From: Candidatus Caldilinea saccharophila
GTDB lineage: Bacteria > Chloroflexota > Anaerolineae > Caldilineales > Caldilineaceae
Direction: 5' to 3'
Assembly: GCA_016710365.1 (NCBI GenBank)
Contig: JADJVW010000026.1
Location: forward strand, 1-64,000
Length of the DNA: 64,000 bases
The notes beneath the pieces were generated by a model. That model saw only the letters and a list, made by a program, of their open reading frames with translations. It made no database searches and was not told the DNA's origin. Made by a program: the position numbers and the translations under genes. The first letter of the stretch is position 1. Every line of letters starts with the position of its first letter. Of this stretch, positions 48,773-58,909 are shown in pieces.

Positions 48773-50819
48773 CTAAGGGCCGGGGCGCCGCGAGCGATCC
48801 GGACGCTCACCGGGTTCGCTGCACTCGCCTTCAAACAACTGCCCCGGCGGGATTGTGACGCCGGCAAAGAGCGCGCGATGGGCGACGGTGCAGGTGATAG
48901 GCTCCCCCACTACGGCGCGCAGCGTCTCTGGCGAAAGGCGCAGATCGGGCGGCGGCGGTGGCGGCGGGTTGAGATAGATCAAGGCGCGGCGCAGCGGTTG
49001 ATAGATCGCCTCCAGCCGCTGCGTCTGCGTCAGCCGCTGTGCGCCGCGCCGGCCGGTGCGGAACTCGGCCACTTGCGCCTCGCTTTCGTCGCGTACACTC
49101 GCCGGGATCGCCTCGCCGGTGACATTCTGCTCGGCGAGTGGGTCGGGCTGGCCTGGCTGTGGCGCGCCGAGCGTGCTCTGCAGGTGCGAAAAAAGCTGGC
49201 GATTCGCCACTTCGCCTAGTGCGGTAGCGCCGAACAACTCCCAACGCCCCACCACCGGATAGGTCGCCCAGCGCCGCGCGCACGTGCTCGCCCGCGCATC
49301 ACCAGCAGGCCGCTCAAGTCGGCGCGCAACGCCTGCTGCAGATCGGCCTGCGCCTCCACGGCGCGTCGCTCGGCCAGGCGAATGTTGCCCTCAAAGCGCC
49401 CACCCGGCCGTCGCTGCGTCAAACCTTCCGGCGAGGTGAAACCTTCGATGTGGTCGATCGTGTAGCCGGCGCGAATGCGGGTGACGGCCAGCCGCAGCAT
49501 CTCCTGATAGCGCTGCTCCCAGCCCGGCCGCGGCGTCACATCGGCGTATTCGAAGAAGAGCGGCACGATCACCGGCTGCGGGCGCGCGGGCGGCGTTGTG
49601 GGGCGGCTGGGCGTGCGCCGCGTGCAGCGGAACTCGATGCGCGGCGCGCTGCACGCGCACACGAAGCATTGAGACGTAGGTTCGCGGCGTCGCGGTTCGA
49701 CCGTGACCGTGACGGCGCCGCCCGGTTGATCCTGCGTGCCGCCGCTCACCGACCCCTGTGCGCCGACCGTCACCGGGCCGACGTCGAACTCCAGCCGCAA
49801 CTGCGCCTGCCCGCTGGCGCCCCCCGCCATGCTGGCCTGCCCCGTACCTTCCAGGTTGGCGCGAAAGCCAGGCACGCCCAGGTTGAACCGCAGCCGGGCA
49901 TTGGGCGTCAACCCGCGCAGATCGCTCTCAAAGCTGCGCACCGCCTGGTCTGGCTGCTGCCCCGACCCCAGGTTGGTCAACAGACGTGCGGCGGCCGCGG
50001 CCGCGTCGTTGATGGCGTCGCCATAGTTGATCTCGCCGCGTGCGCCGCCGCTCACCCGCCCGCGACGCGCGTTGATTTCGAGAAAGGCCTGCTGCGCAGT
50101 GATGTCGCCGCTCGTATCGCTGCGCGTTTCGGGAACCTGGCGGCAGCGCCCCGCCGTCACCACGCGTTCGACCTCCACGGTAGAGCCGTCAGGTTCGGTC
50201 GTGGTGCGCGAATCGACGAAGCGCGCGATCATCGCCTGCGCGCTCTGCTGCCGGACGGTAGCCTGCCCACCGCCGGCGACGGCCTGCGCCGCGGCGTCGG
50301 CCTCACGCTCCCAGCGGTCGCCAGCCATAGCCAGGTCGCCGGCGGAACAGCGCGCATCGCGCTGTTGCACGACATGCGCCAGTTCATGCGCCAGCAGTCG
50401 CCGTCCTCGCGCGTGTGCGGGTCAAATTGTCGTGCGCCAAAGACCACGTGCTGTCCCACCGTGTAGGCGAGCGCGTTGACCCGTCGCGCCGACGCCGCGG
50501 CCTGCGCGCCTGTATGCACCTGCACCTGGCTGAAATCATGGCCGAAGTGATGCTCCATTGCCTCGCGCGTCGTGCGGTCGAGCGAGCGGCCCGGCGCTTG
50601 CAACACATGCTGCACCGCCGGCGTGACGCCGAGCGCGTCATTGGTCGCGTCGCCGGCGCCGTTGCCCTTGCGTTGCAGCCGCTTTCGCCGGCACGCCGCG
50701 CACTCTCCGCTCGGCCCGGTTTCGCGGCCGCACGCACATTTGCGCTGCAGGACGCGACCGGCGCCGGCGCGTGCGGCAGCAGCAGGTTTGGCGCTCTGGA
50801 CGTGAACAGCGTCGCTCAT
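48773..50819 (-). CDS. eCIS-associated DUF4157 protein 2 with OmpA-like region, frameshifted
   Basis: About 680 residues in three frames. After a Cys-rich opening (QRKCACGRETGPSGECAAC) comes the DUF4157 domain: VQHVLQAPGRSLDRTTREAM, HHFGHDFSQVQVHTG and NALAYTVGQHVVFGARQF. After a break near 50405-50415 it continues RRLLAHELAHVVQQRDARCS, with HExxH. A Gly/Ala-rich strand region follows, then an OmpA-like part (VPLFFEYADVTPRPGWEQRY, IEGFTSPEG, RLAERRAVEAQADLQQAL). A second break near 49250 leads to GRWELFGATALGEVANRQLF and the end. The position beside the ATPase suggests a structural or cargo-loading role. Start ATG at 50819. Confidence 0.72.
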
Positions 50820-50910
50820 GCTCCCAAGCTCCTGTAAACGGACTGGGCGATCGTTGCGCCCAGCGATCGCCCCGAACCCGTGTTGCGGTCGGTACGCGCC
50901 TGGCTGCCGG

Positions 50911-51099
50911 TCAACTGATCGATCTGAGCCGCCTGCTGTAGACGGGCGGGAAGCTCCCCGGCCTGAGCAGTCGCGTGAGTTCGCGCGCCACTTCGTCGTG
51001 CAAGCTTTGCCGCGCCCGTGGTGACAGCTTGCCGGTAATCGCTTCATCGATGACCAATTCGTCAATCGACAGCTCGATCTGTCTTGGGGTTACATCCAT
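50911..51099 (-). CDS. Small eCIS accessory protein
   Basis: 62 residues (MDVTPRQIELSIDELVIDEA, then a helix LSPRARQSLHDEVARELTRLL). The ATG lies inside the last codons of the AAA+ ATPase gene, overlapping it by 10 bases in another frame, which indicates translational coupling. Short proteins of this type recur next to the ATPase in eCIS loci; no function is established and none is inferred here beyond an accessory role. Confidence 0.6.
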   Translation of the reverse strand: MDVTPRQIELSIDELVIDEAITGKLSPRARQSLHDEVARELTRLLRPGSFPPVYSRRLRSIS

Positions 51100-53085
51100 C
51101 CGCGCACCTCTTCGTTGGTCAGCGTCTTCTCGATCTTGGTGTACTCGCCGCGCGCCGCGTGCAGGATGTGCGCCATCGTGACCGGCGCCGCTTCCTCGGC
51201 GGCCAGAAAGGCTGCGGCGAGCGCAATGTTGCGAATATTGCCGCCCGCCACGTTGAGTTGGGCAAGCCGCGCCGGCTGCAAGCCCTGTGCCGGCGTCTGC
51301 GGCGGAAAAATGCGCTCCCAGATCGCGGCCCGCTCGGCTGCATCCGGGAAAGGGAAGTGCACGACAAAGCGGATGCGGCGCAGAAAGGCCGTGTCCAACG
51401 CGCTCTTCATGTTGGTGGTCAGGATCGCCAGCCCGGTGTAGGCTTCCATGCGCTGGAGCAGATAGCTCACCTCGATGTTGGCGTAGCGGTCATGGCTGTC
51501 TTTGACTTCACTGCGTTTGCCAAAGATGGCGTCCGCCTCGTCGAAGAGCAGGATCGCGCCCCCTTCCTCGGCCGCGTCGAAGACGCGGCGCAGGTTTTTC
51601 TCCGTCTCGCCAATGTACTTGCTGACCACCTGGCTCAGGTCGATCTTGTAGAGGTCGAGCGCGAGTTCGTTGGCGAGCACCTCGGCGGCCATCGTCTTGC
51701 CGGTGCCGCTGGCGCCGGCAAAGAGCGCACTGATGCCCAGCCCGCGATTCGAGCGTTCGGCAAAGCCCCAGCGCCCGTAGACGGTGGCGCGCTGGCGCAC
51801 CTGCAAGCCAATCGCACGCAGCGTCTCGCGCTGTGCTTCCGGCAGCACCAGATCGTCCCACGTGGCGACGGGGCGGATGCGCTGCGCCAAATCGTCGAGC
51901 CGCGCCCGCGCCTGGCGGCGGCACGCGTCCCAGAGCGCCGTCCCCAGGGGGCGCACTGCCTGCGGCGCGTACAGCGCATCGTGGGCGGCGGGCGCTACGC
52001 TGGGCGCAGACCGCACGGATCGCCGGCGCGTTCAGGTTGAAGTGCGCCACCACGCGGTCGAGTTCCCCGTTGAGCAGCGGCGCTGCGCTGCCGAGCATCT
52101 GTTGCCACAGGGCGTGCTGTTCCGCCGCCGCCGGCTTCTCGACATCGAAGCTGACCGTGACGCGACGCTTGAGGGGGCGACGCTCCTGTGTACACAGGAA
52201 GATCGCGCCGCCCATCTGTTCGGCAAAGAGGGCCAGCGATGACCAGCGTGCGGCGTCCTGCGCGTCGTCGTCGCCGTCCAACAGCAGCGCGGCGTCGCTC
52301 AACACCGCCTCGCGCTGCCACAGCCGCACCAGCGCGTCGAGTTCGTGCGGCGTCGTTGGCACAATCGCCGCCGGCATGGCGTAAGGCGTCACGCCCAGCC
52401 GATCACATGCGGCCGCGGCCAGCGCACGCTTGGCCGCGCTGTCGCTGCCGACCAACTGCACCGCGGGCAATTCGGTTTGCGTCGCCACCGCCTGCGCCCA
52501 TAGATCGGCAATCGTCGACGCCAATACGTCCTGGGAGGGCAGCAGCTCGTCGGCGGGCGGCTCCGGCGTGACATAGCCGGCCAGATGTTCGTCGAGATGT
52601 TGCACGCCGGCCAGGAAGTGCAGGACGCGCTCGTCGATGCGCAGCGGGCTGCTGACCAGCGAAGGGCCGCTGCCGACCTCGATCAGCCGCCAGTAGCGCA
52701 GCGCGGCGCCGGGCGAAAGTGCGCTCCAGTGGGCGTCCTGCAGCGCGGCCAGCGCCAGACCGAAGGTGGGGTAGGGGCGGGCGGCGTCATTTTGGGCGCG
52801 GGCGCACAACTCCGGAAACGCGCCGTCAAGTTCCATCCCCGCGCACAGCAGCAGCGTGGCAACCTCAAAGGACGAAAGCTTGAACGCGTCGGCCAGTCGA
52901 TCCAGGGCGAACTCGGCGCCGTCGCGTGCCCCTGGCTGCGCGTTGGGCAGATGCGGCTCGCCGGCCGCGTGTCGTTGCAGCCGCTCCGCCACGCGCGTCA
53001 CCGCTTCGCTCAGATAGTGTTGGTTGGCTGCATACCACGGTTCAAGCGTAGCAGCCTGGCTTGTAAATTCCGGCATGGTCGTCAT
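51090..53085 (-). CDS. eCIS AAA+ ATPase (Afp15/Pvc15-like), one frameshift
   Basis: About 665 residues. The N-terminal half (LSEAVTRVAERLQRHAAGEP, FKLSSFEVATLLLCAGMELDG) is the usual winged-helix-like region. A degenerate ATPase-like module follows (VQLVGSDSAAKRALAAAACDRLG, ALLLDGDDD). The frame changes near 51995-52010. The second module has a complete AAA core: Walker A GASGTGKTMAAEVLANEL, Walker B AILLFDEADAIFGKR, sensor AILTTNMKSALDTAFLRRIRF. In eCIS this ATPase is needed for assembly or cargo loading, acting in the cytosol. The start is ATG 53085 or 53076. Confidence 0.85.
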
Positions 53086-53124
53086 GCTTCAACCTGTTCA
53101 GAAAACCGTTCACTGCTTCCAATC

Positions 53125-53195
53125 GACCACGGATGAAACGGATTAGACGGATTTTCACGGATTGAAATCTGTGCAAATCCGCCAAATCCGTGGTC
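53125..53195. repeat. Inverted ATCCGTGGTC element before the ATPase gene
   Basis: Perfect 10-bp arms GACCACGGAT (53125-53134) and ATCCGTGGTC (53186-53195) surround an AT-richer core with more nested complementarity (GGATTAGACGGATT). The rest of the gap to 53237 carries CCCCTCGCAACTC units. Confidence 0.8.
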
Positions 53196-53237
53196 TATCC
53201 TTCCGCCCCTCACAACTCGCCCCTCGCAACTCGCAAC

Positions 53238-54599
53238 TCATCCATACTTCTCCGCAAAGTACTGCTCCACGTGATCGCGCTCGTCGTCCGTCAGCGCGCG
53301 GTCGTAGAGCGCGAGTTCGGCAAGGTCGCCGCGAAAAAGCTCGGCGCCGGCGGGGCCGTTGAAGATCGCCGCTTGCGAGGGTGCGCCCACGAAGCCAAAG
53401 CGCGTGACGCCGCTGCCCAGCGCTTCGCCGGGATGCGCGTCCGCCGTAGCGACCAGGATGCCATCGATGAAAAGCTGTTTGGTGGCGGTTGCGCCGACGG
53501 CGAAACGCACGCAGAGCAGCCGCCAGCGAGCATCCGCCAGCGCGCCGGGCGAATCCAAGTCGTGGGCGGCGCCGGCCTGGGGCTGTGTGCTCCAGCGGGC
53601 GCAGCCGGGGCTGCCGCCGCCGGTCAGGCCGAGCTCCCAGTAGGCGCTGCGGTCGAAGCTGGCGAGGGTCTGCGCCTGCACCGCGGTGGTGCGCAGCAGG
53701 GCAAAGAGCGTCAGCCCGCCAATCGCACCGGCCGCGGCATAACTGAGCTGCTCGATCGCCAGATAGTCGTCGACGCCGTCGAAGCGCACCGCGGGTTTGC
53801 CGCCGACCGCGCCGCGCACAAGCTGGGGCCGTCGCGCGGCATCGGGCTGCACCGCGTGATGGCCGGCGCCGCTCTGGTCGCGCCAGGCGCTGACCGCGGC
53901 CGCGCTGTCATAAGTGATGTCGGCGTCGCCGCGCAGCCACAGTTGCAGACCAGCCAGTGTATCCGGTGCGGCAGGCGCGGGCGGCGTCACGCTGGGAAAG
54001 ACCTGAATCGCCGGCGTGCGCACCGGCTGCGCCATCGACGGCTGGCTTTCCGCCGTGATCAAGACCACTGAGGCGTCGTAGGTCATCGACAGCGTGTAGG
54101 GCGTCTGGAACAAGACCGACCAGAGCTTGGAGAGTTCCTCCAGCGAGAGCGGTTGGGGCGTAAACTTGACCGTTTCGACCTCCTCGGCCAGGTCGGAGCC
54201 GGCCAGGAAGGCGGTGGCGGCGACCGCGCTGCGAATCTCCTGCCGCGTGAGCAGCGGGTGTGTGTGCAGGGCACGCACCGCGCTGCCCAGGATGCGCTGC
54301 GGCTCCAGCAGCGTCTCGTCACCGTAAAAGGTGAGCAGATAGTGCAGGTCGAGCGCAATTTGCGGGCGCTGGTTCAAGCTGCCGTCGGGCCGCCGCGTGG
54401 GCAGGTCGTGGTTGCGCCAAGCGATGTTGGGCGTGGCTTGGTAGAGAAAGACGTTGACGCCCACCTCCGGCACGCCGCTGTTCGGCCCGTCGGGGCGCAC
54501 CGCGGTGATGACGGCGTTGCCCACGTCTGCACCGACCACGCCTTGCAAATAGCGCACAAGGCCGGTCGTCACGGTGGCAATCGCAAGATGGTTGCTCAT
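53238..54599 (-). CDS. DUF4255 (Pvc16-type cap) protein fused to a LamG-like domain
   Basis: 453 residues, intact. Residues 1-195 are the DUF4255/Pvc16 N-terminal domain (VTTGLVRYLQGVVGADVGNAVITAV, VNVFLYQATPNIAWRNHDLPTR, LDLHYLLTFYGDETLLEPQRILGSAVRALH), the tail-terminator cap of eCIS. A Pro/Ala linker leads to a concanavalin A/LamG-like jelly roll (about 235-453): LQLWLRGDADITYDSAAAV, VSAWRDQSGAGHHA, AVRFDGVDDYLAI, FIDGILVATADAHPG and LAELALYDRALTDDERDHVE. Standard caps stop after the first domain. The ATG overlaps the next gene's boundary: its start lies inside the stop of the Pro/Ala-rich gene (ATGA). Confidence 0.85.
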   Translation of the reverse strand: MSNHLAIATVTTGLVRYLQGVVGADVGNAVITAVRPDGPNSGVPEVGVNVFLYQATPNIAWRNHDLPTRRPDGSLNQRPQIALDLHYLLTFYGDETLLEPQRILGSAVRALHTHPLLTRQEIRSAVAATAFLAGSDLAEEVETVKFTPQPLSLEELSKLWSVLFQTPYTLSMTYDASVVLITAESQPSMAQPVRTPAIQVFPSVTPPAPAAPDTLAGLQLWLRGDADITYDSAAAVSAWRDQSGAGHHAVQPDAARRPQLVRGAVGGKPAVRFDGVDDYLAIEQLSYAAAGAIGGLTLFALLRTTAVQAQTLASFDRSAYWELGLTGGGSPGCARWSTQPQAGAAHDLDSPGALADARWRLLCVRFAVGATATKQLFIDGILVATADAHPGEALGSGVTRFGFVGAPSQAAIFNGPAGAELFRGDLAELALYDRALTDDERDHVEQYFAEKYG

Positions 54600-55504
54600 A
54601 CATCGCCTCCGTTACGCGTCTTGAGGTAGCCGTCGAGCGAGAGCGCCGGGCGAGACGCGCTGTTGCGCGCGGCTGGCGCGACCGGGCGTTCCGCCTTGAC
54701 GACGATGCGCCCAATCGAAACGCGGATGACCGGCGGCGGCGTGGCGTGCGCCGGCGGCGCCGAAAGGGCAGCGCGTGGGCTGTTCGCCACCTGCCCCGCT
54801 CGCAGCGTCGCCCGTCCGGCAGTGTCCTGCGCGTCACGCGTTTCGCCGACGGCGCGCGGCGCCGGTGTGGGTGCGGCAGTGGGTTGCGCCTGTTCGCGGC
54901 GTGCTGCCAAAGAGATGGGCTGCCCCGCATGGTCGCCGGCCTCAGCGTCCCTTTCACGAACTGGTGCGCTGCGATACGGCTGCGGTGTGACTGCCGCGCG
55001 CAACGGCGCAGCCTGTCCCGGCGCGGGCCGGCGTGGCGCTTCGGTGATAATTTGATGGGCGGCGGCTGGCGCCTCTCGGCTCTGCCCGGCAAGGGTTGCC
55101 GTGGCTGCGGGAAGCGTCGTCACGTCTTCGCTGCGGGTGCGGTGTGGCATCAAAGGTTCGGTCGTTGGCGGGGTGATGGGTATTGCGCTCTGGCTGGCGG
55201 CTTGTGCAAGCGCGGCAATGGACTTTGCCGGCGGCAGTCGTGCATCCATGGGCAGCGGACGCGGCGCACTGGAAGTTTGTGGCTCGGCTCCAGCGCGCTG
55301 CCGCACGGCGCGACCTGGCTGGTTCTCTGATGCGTGGACAGATCGTGCGCCGGTCGCCATCTCTGCTTCCGACGCTGTTTCATCGCCCGCCGGCCGCACC
55401 GGCAGCGCCGCGCCTTGCGGCTCATAGTGCGCAATGGGACGCGGCCGCACCGAAGCGGTCGGGACGTAGGTGGCAGTGACAAGTCGAGTCAGAAAGTCAG
55501 ACAT
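54596..55504 (-). CDS. Pro/Ala-rich disordered eCIS protein
   Basis: 302 residues. A short N-terminal segment (MSDFLTRLVTATYVPTASVRPR) is followed by about 220 residues of low-complexity Ala/Pro/Arg/Thr sequence, predicted disordered. The C-terminus is ordered: PPVIRVSIGRIVVKA, then RPALSLDGYLKTRNGGDV. Proteins with this beginning and end recur before the DUF4255 gene in eCIS loci; their function is unknown. It overlaps the DUF4255 gene by four bases and follows the gp26-like gene by 15 bases. It is too short and too Pro-rich for an ordinary tape measure. Confidence 0.65.
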   Translation of the reverse strand: MSDFLTRLVTATYVPTASVRPRPIAHYEPQGAALPVRPAGDETASEAEMATGARSVHASENQPGRAVRQRAGAEPQTSSAPRPLPMDARLPPAKSIAALAQAASQSAIPITPPTTEPLMPHRTRSEDVTTLPAATATLAGQSREAPAAAHQIITEAPRRPAPGQAAPLRAAVTPQPYRSAPVRERDAEAGDHAGQPISLAARREQAQPTAAPTPAPRAVGETRDAQDTAGRATLRAGQVANSPRAALSAPPAHATPPPVIRVSIGRIVVKAERPVAPAARNSASRPALSLDGYLKTRNGGDV

Positions 55505-55519
55505 GGCAGATTCCGTTGC

Positions 55520-56229
55520 TTATCCAGTAATCATTTGCAGATAGGTCCGCCGTCGGCTGGGCGACAGCGCCAGGATTTCGTCTTCACGCCAGCCGTAGGC
55601 GCGGGCCAGCAGATGAACTTCTTGCAGCGTGCGCTGCGCCCAGCCCTGCACCTCGCGCCATAGAAAGGCGGCAACGTCGAGAAAGGCCGCCCACGCTTGA
55701 TCGCAGTGCGGGCAGGCGCCGCCCAGTTCGACGACGGCCAGCGGATCGGCGTGCTCCATGGCCGCGGCGATCGCCGAGAGCAGCGCCGGCGGCGCCAAGT
55801 CTACCGGCTCCTCCACGCAGCGCTGGGCGATGATCTGGCGCGCCGCATCGATCGTAGTGGCTTCACCGGCTGCGGCCAGATCGGCGGGCGAGGGCAGGCG
55901 AAAGCGCAGCGAACCCTCCGCGTGGGCGATCTCCAGCCACGGCGGTGCAGGCTCGGCGGCCTGTTGGCAAGGCCGGGCGCATCCAACGTGACTTCGACCA
56001 GCTCGCCGCAGCCTGGGCATTCGGTCACCGCGGTCAGCGACGGACTGAATTGCCACGCCCGTAGCATTAGCAGCGCGACGTTGTAGCGCCCCATCGGCAT
56101 CTGCGCCAGCGTCTCGATGCTCTCGTCCGGGTGGGCCGCGGCCAGCAGCGCCAGCCCCTGGCGCAGCGGCGGTTGTCGCCAGTTTTCTTCCCAGACCGCC
56201 AACAGATCAACCGCAGAAAGTGGTTGCAT
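55520..56229 (-). CDS. T4 gp26-like baseplate hub assembly chaperone, one frameshift
   Basis: About 236 residues. It opens LSAVDLLAVWEENWRQPPLRQGLALLAAAHP, has a zinc-knuckle-like pair (TECPGCGE near 75 and GACPHCDQ near 180), and ends WAQRTLQEVHLLARAYGWREDEILALSPSRRRTYLQMITG. This is the T4-family baseplate hub assembly chaperone found in eCIS loci. The frame breaks at 55960-55961; adding one G to the GG run rejoins LANRAAEPAPPWLEIAHAEGSLRF. ATG at 56229. Confidence 0.8.
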
Positions 56230-56299
56230 GATTCACCCGTCGATTCGCTGATCTTTGCCGCAGAGGCGAGACAAGGAAACCTTGGCTTGTGCACTGCGC

Positions 56300-56489
56300 T
56301 AGTAGGCCGTCAAGCGTAAAACTTTGGGTAGAGCGACAGCAAGCGGACGCAGACAGGCGCAAATGAAGTCGGATCAGCGCAGAGAAGCGCCAGGCAGCCA
56401 ACCATCTGCGTCTATCTGGGGCTATCGGCGTTTATCTGTGTTCCCTTTCCATCAGCCAAACCCAAGCTTCTTGATTGACAGACCACTAG
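56300..56489. mobile_element. MITE-like element, copy 2
   Basis: A 190-bp homologue of 12158-12339, starting CTAGTAGGCCGTCAAGCG and ending TTGACAGACCACTAG. Terminal inverted repeats are about 15 bp with a few mismatches. The two copies share long blocks (GTAGAGCGACAGCAAG, GGCTATCGGCGTTTATCTGTG). It lies between the tube and chaperone genes inside the eCIS operon. It encodes nothing. Being the same family 44 kb away, it marks transposition or dispersed duplication. Confidence 0.72.
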
Positions 56490-56500
56490 TCGCTCCACTT

Positions 56501-56541
56501 CCCAATCTCCAATCTCCTAATCTCTTAATCTCCTAATCTCT
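56501..56541. repeat. AATCTCC-type repeat tract next to the tube gene stop
   Basis: Repeats of CAATCTCC/TAATCTCTT abut the stop codon of the tube gene at 56542. It is a one-armed copy of the junction repeat seen at 37466, 46241 and 47520. Confidence 0.65.
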
Positions 56542-57066
56542 TTATGCCGGCTCCACAAACGAAGGCTCGCTCGGCTCGGTGACGTCGTAGTCGCGCTCCC
56601 AGCCTTCGTGCTGCAAGGCAATCGACTGGATGGCGACGGCGTTGGCGCTGGCATCGAGTTCGGGCATGGCGGTGAACTCGGAGACCCAGCAGCGGTAGAC
56701 CTTGTAGGCGATGGCAAGCTGACCGGCCTCGTTGTAGACCTCGATGATGATGTCCTTGCGGAAGTCCTTGAGCGAGACCTCGGCGCCCAGACCGGAGCCA
56801 AAGTTCCACACCTTGTTGGCCCACTTCTCGAATTCGGTGTCGTGCGTGACCCCGCGTTCGAGCGTGATCGGGTCGAACTTGGTCTGGCCGGGTGATTTGC
56901 GCACGGTGCTCGGATCGCCGCCCTCGCGGTGCTCCACCGGGTCGGTGGTGCGTTTGAGCGCGCCGACCTTGCTGACGCCGGCGACGTAGCGGCCATCCCA
57001 CTTGACGCGAAACTTGAAATTCTTGTACGGATCGAACCGATTGGCGTTGACGGAAAACTTTGCCAT
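56542..57066 (-). CDS. eCIS inner tube protein (gp19/Afp1-like)
   Basis: 174 residues from the ATG at 57066, preceded at five bases by GAGGAGG; the longer frame upstream overlaps the sheath gene. Family features: DPYKNFKFRVKWDGRYVAGVSKVGALKRTT, the KSPGQTKFDPITLERGVTHDTEFEKWANKVW segment typical of tail tube proteins, and the YKVYRCWVSEFTAMPELDA strand. It polymerises as hexameric rings to form the tube inside the sheath. Only one tube gene is present; many eCIS have two or three paralogues. Confidence 0.92.
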   Translation of the reverse strand: MAKFSVNANRFDPYKNFKFRVKWDGRYVAGVSKVGALKRTTDPVEHREGGDPSTVRKSPGQTKFDPITLERGVTHDTEFEKWANKVWNFGSGLGAEVSLKDFRKDIIIEVYNEAGQLAIAYKVYRCWVSEFTAMPELDASANAVAIQSIALQHEGWERDYDVTEPSEPSFVEPA

Positions 57067-57076
57067 GACAACCTCC

Positions 57077-58618
<1,542 letters not shown>

Positions 58619-58621
58619 GGA

Positions 58622-58831
58622 TTACTCTCCTTCAGGCAATTTCAACTCAGCTAACATAGCTTCCAGATAGGGACGCATCAGCGAGGGCAACGATTTCAGG
58701 TCACCGAAATAGACGCGCCGCCCGCTGATGACGTGGGTGAGGCTGCCCCGCCAGGTCGGGTGTGTGCGTTCGGTTGCGCTTTCTTCCAACCAGATTCTCA
58801 CGATGAATGAGTGGAAGTCGTCGTCAGACAT
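58622..58831 (-). CDS. Small eCIS leader protein
   Basis: 69 residues, ending three bases before the sheath start. The sequence HSFIVRIWLEESATERTHPTWRGSLTHVISGRRVYFGDLKSLP is a compact alpha/beta pattern that recurs as a small conserved gene in such loci and elsewhere; no function is established. ATG at 58831. The 78-bp gap upstream (58832-58909) to the BTAD gene shows no strong promoter, so the operon may be read from the regulator's promoter. Confidence 0.65.
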   Translation of the reverse strand: MSDDDFHSFIVRIWLEESATERTHPTWRGSLTHVISGRRVYFGDLKSLPSLMRPYLEAMLAELKLPEGE

Positions 58832-58909
58832 AGCCGTGAAGCGTAGCAGGCTACTGTCTGGCGCAGCGTCTTTGCGCCGTCTTATGCTGCGTCTTTTACT
58901 GGCAACAAT

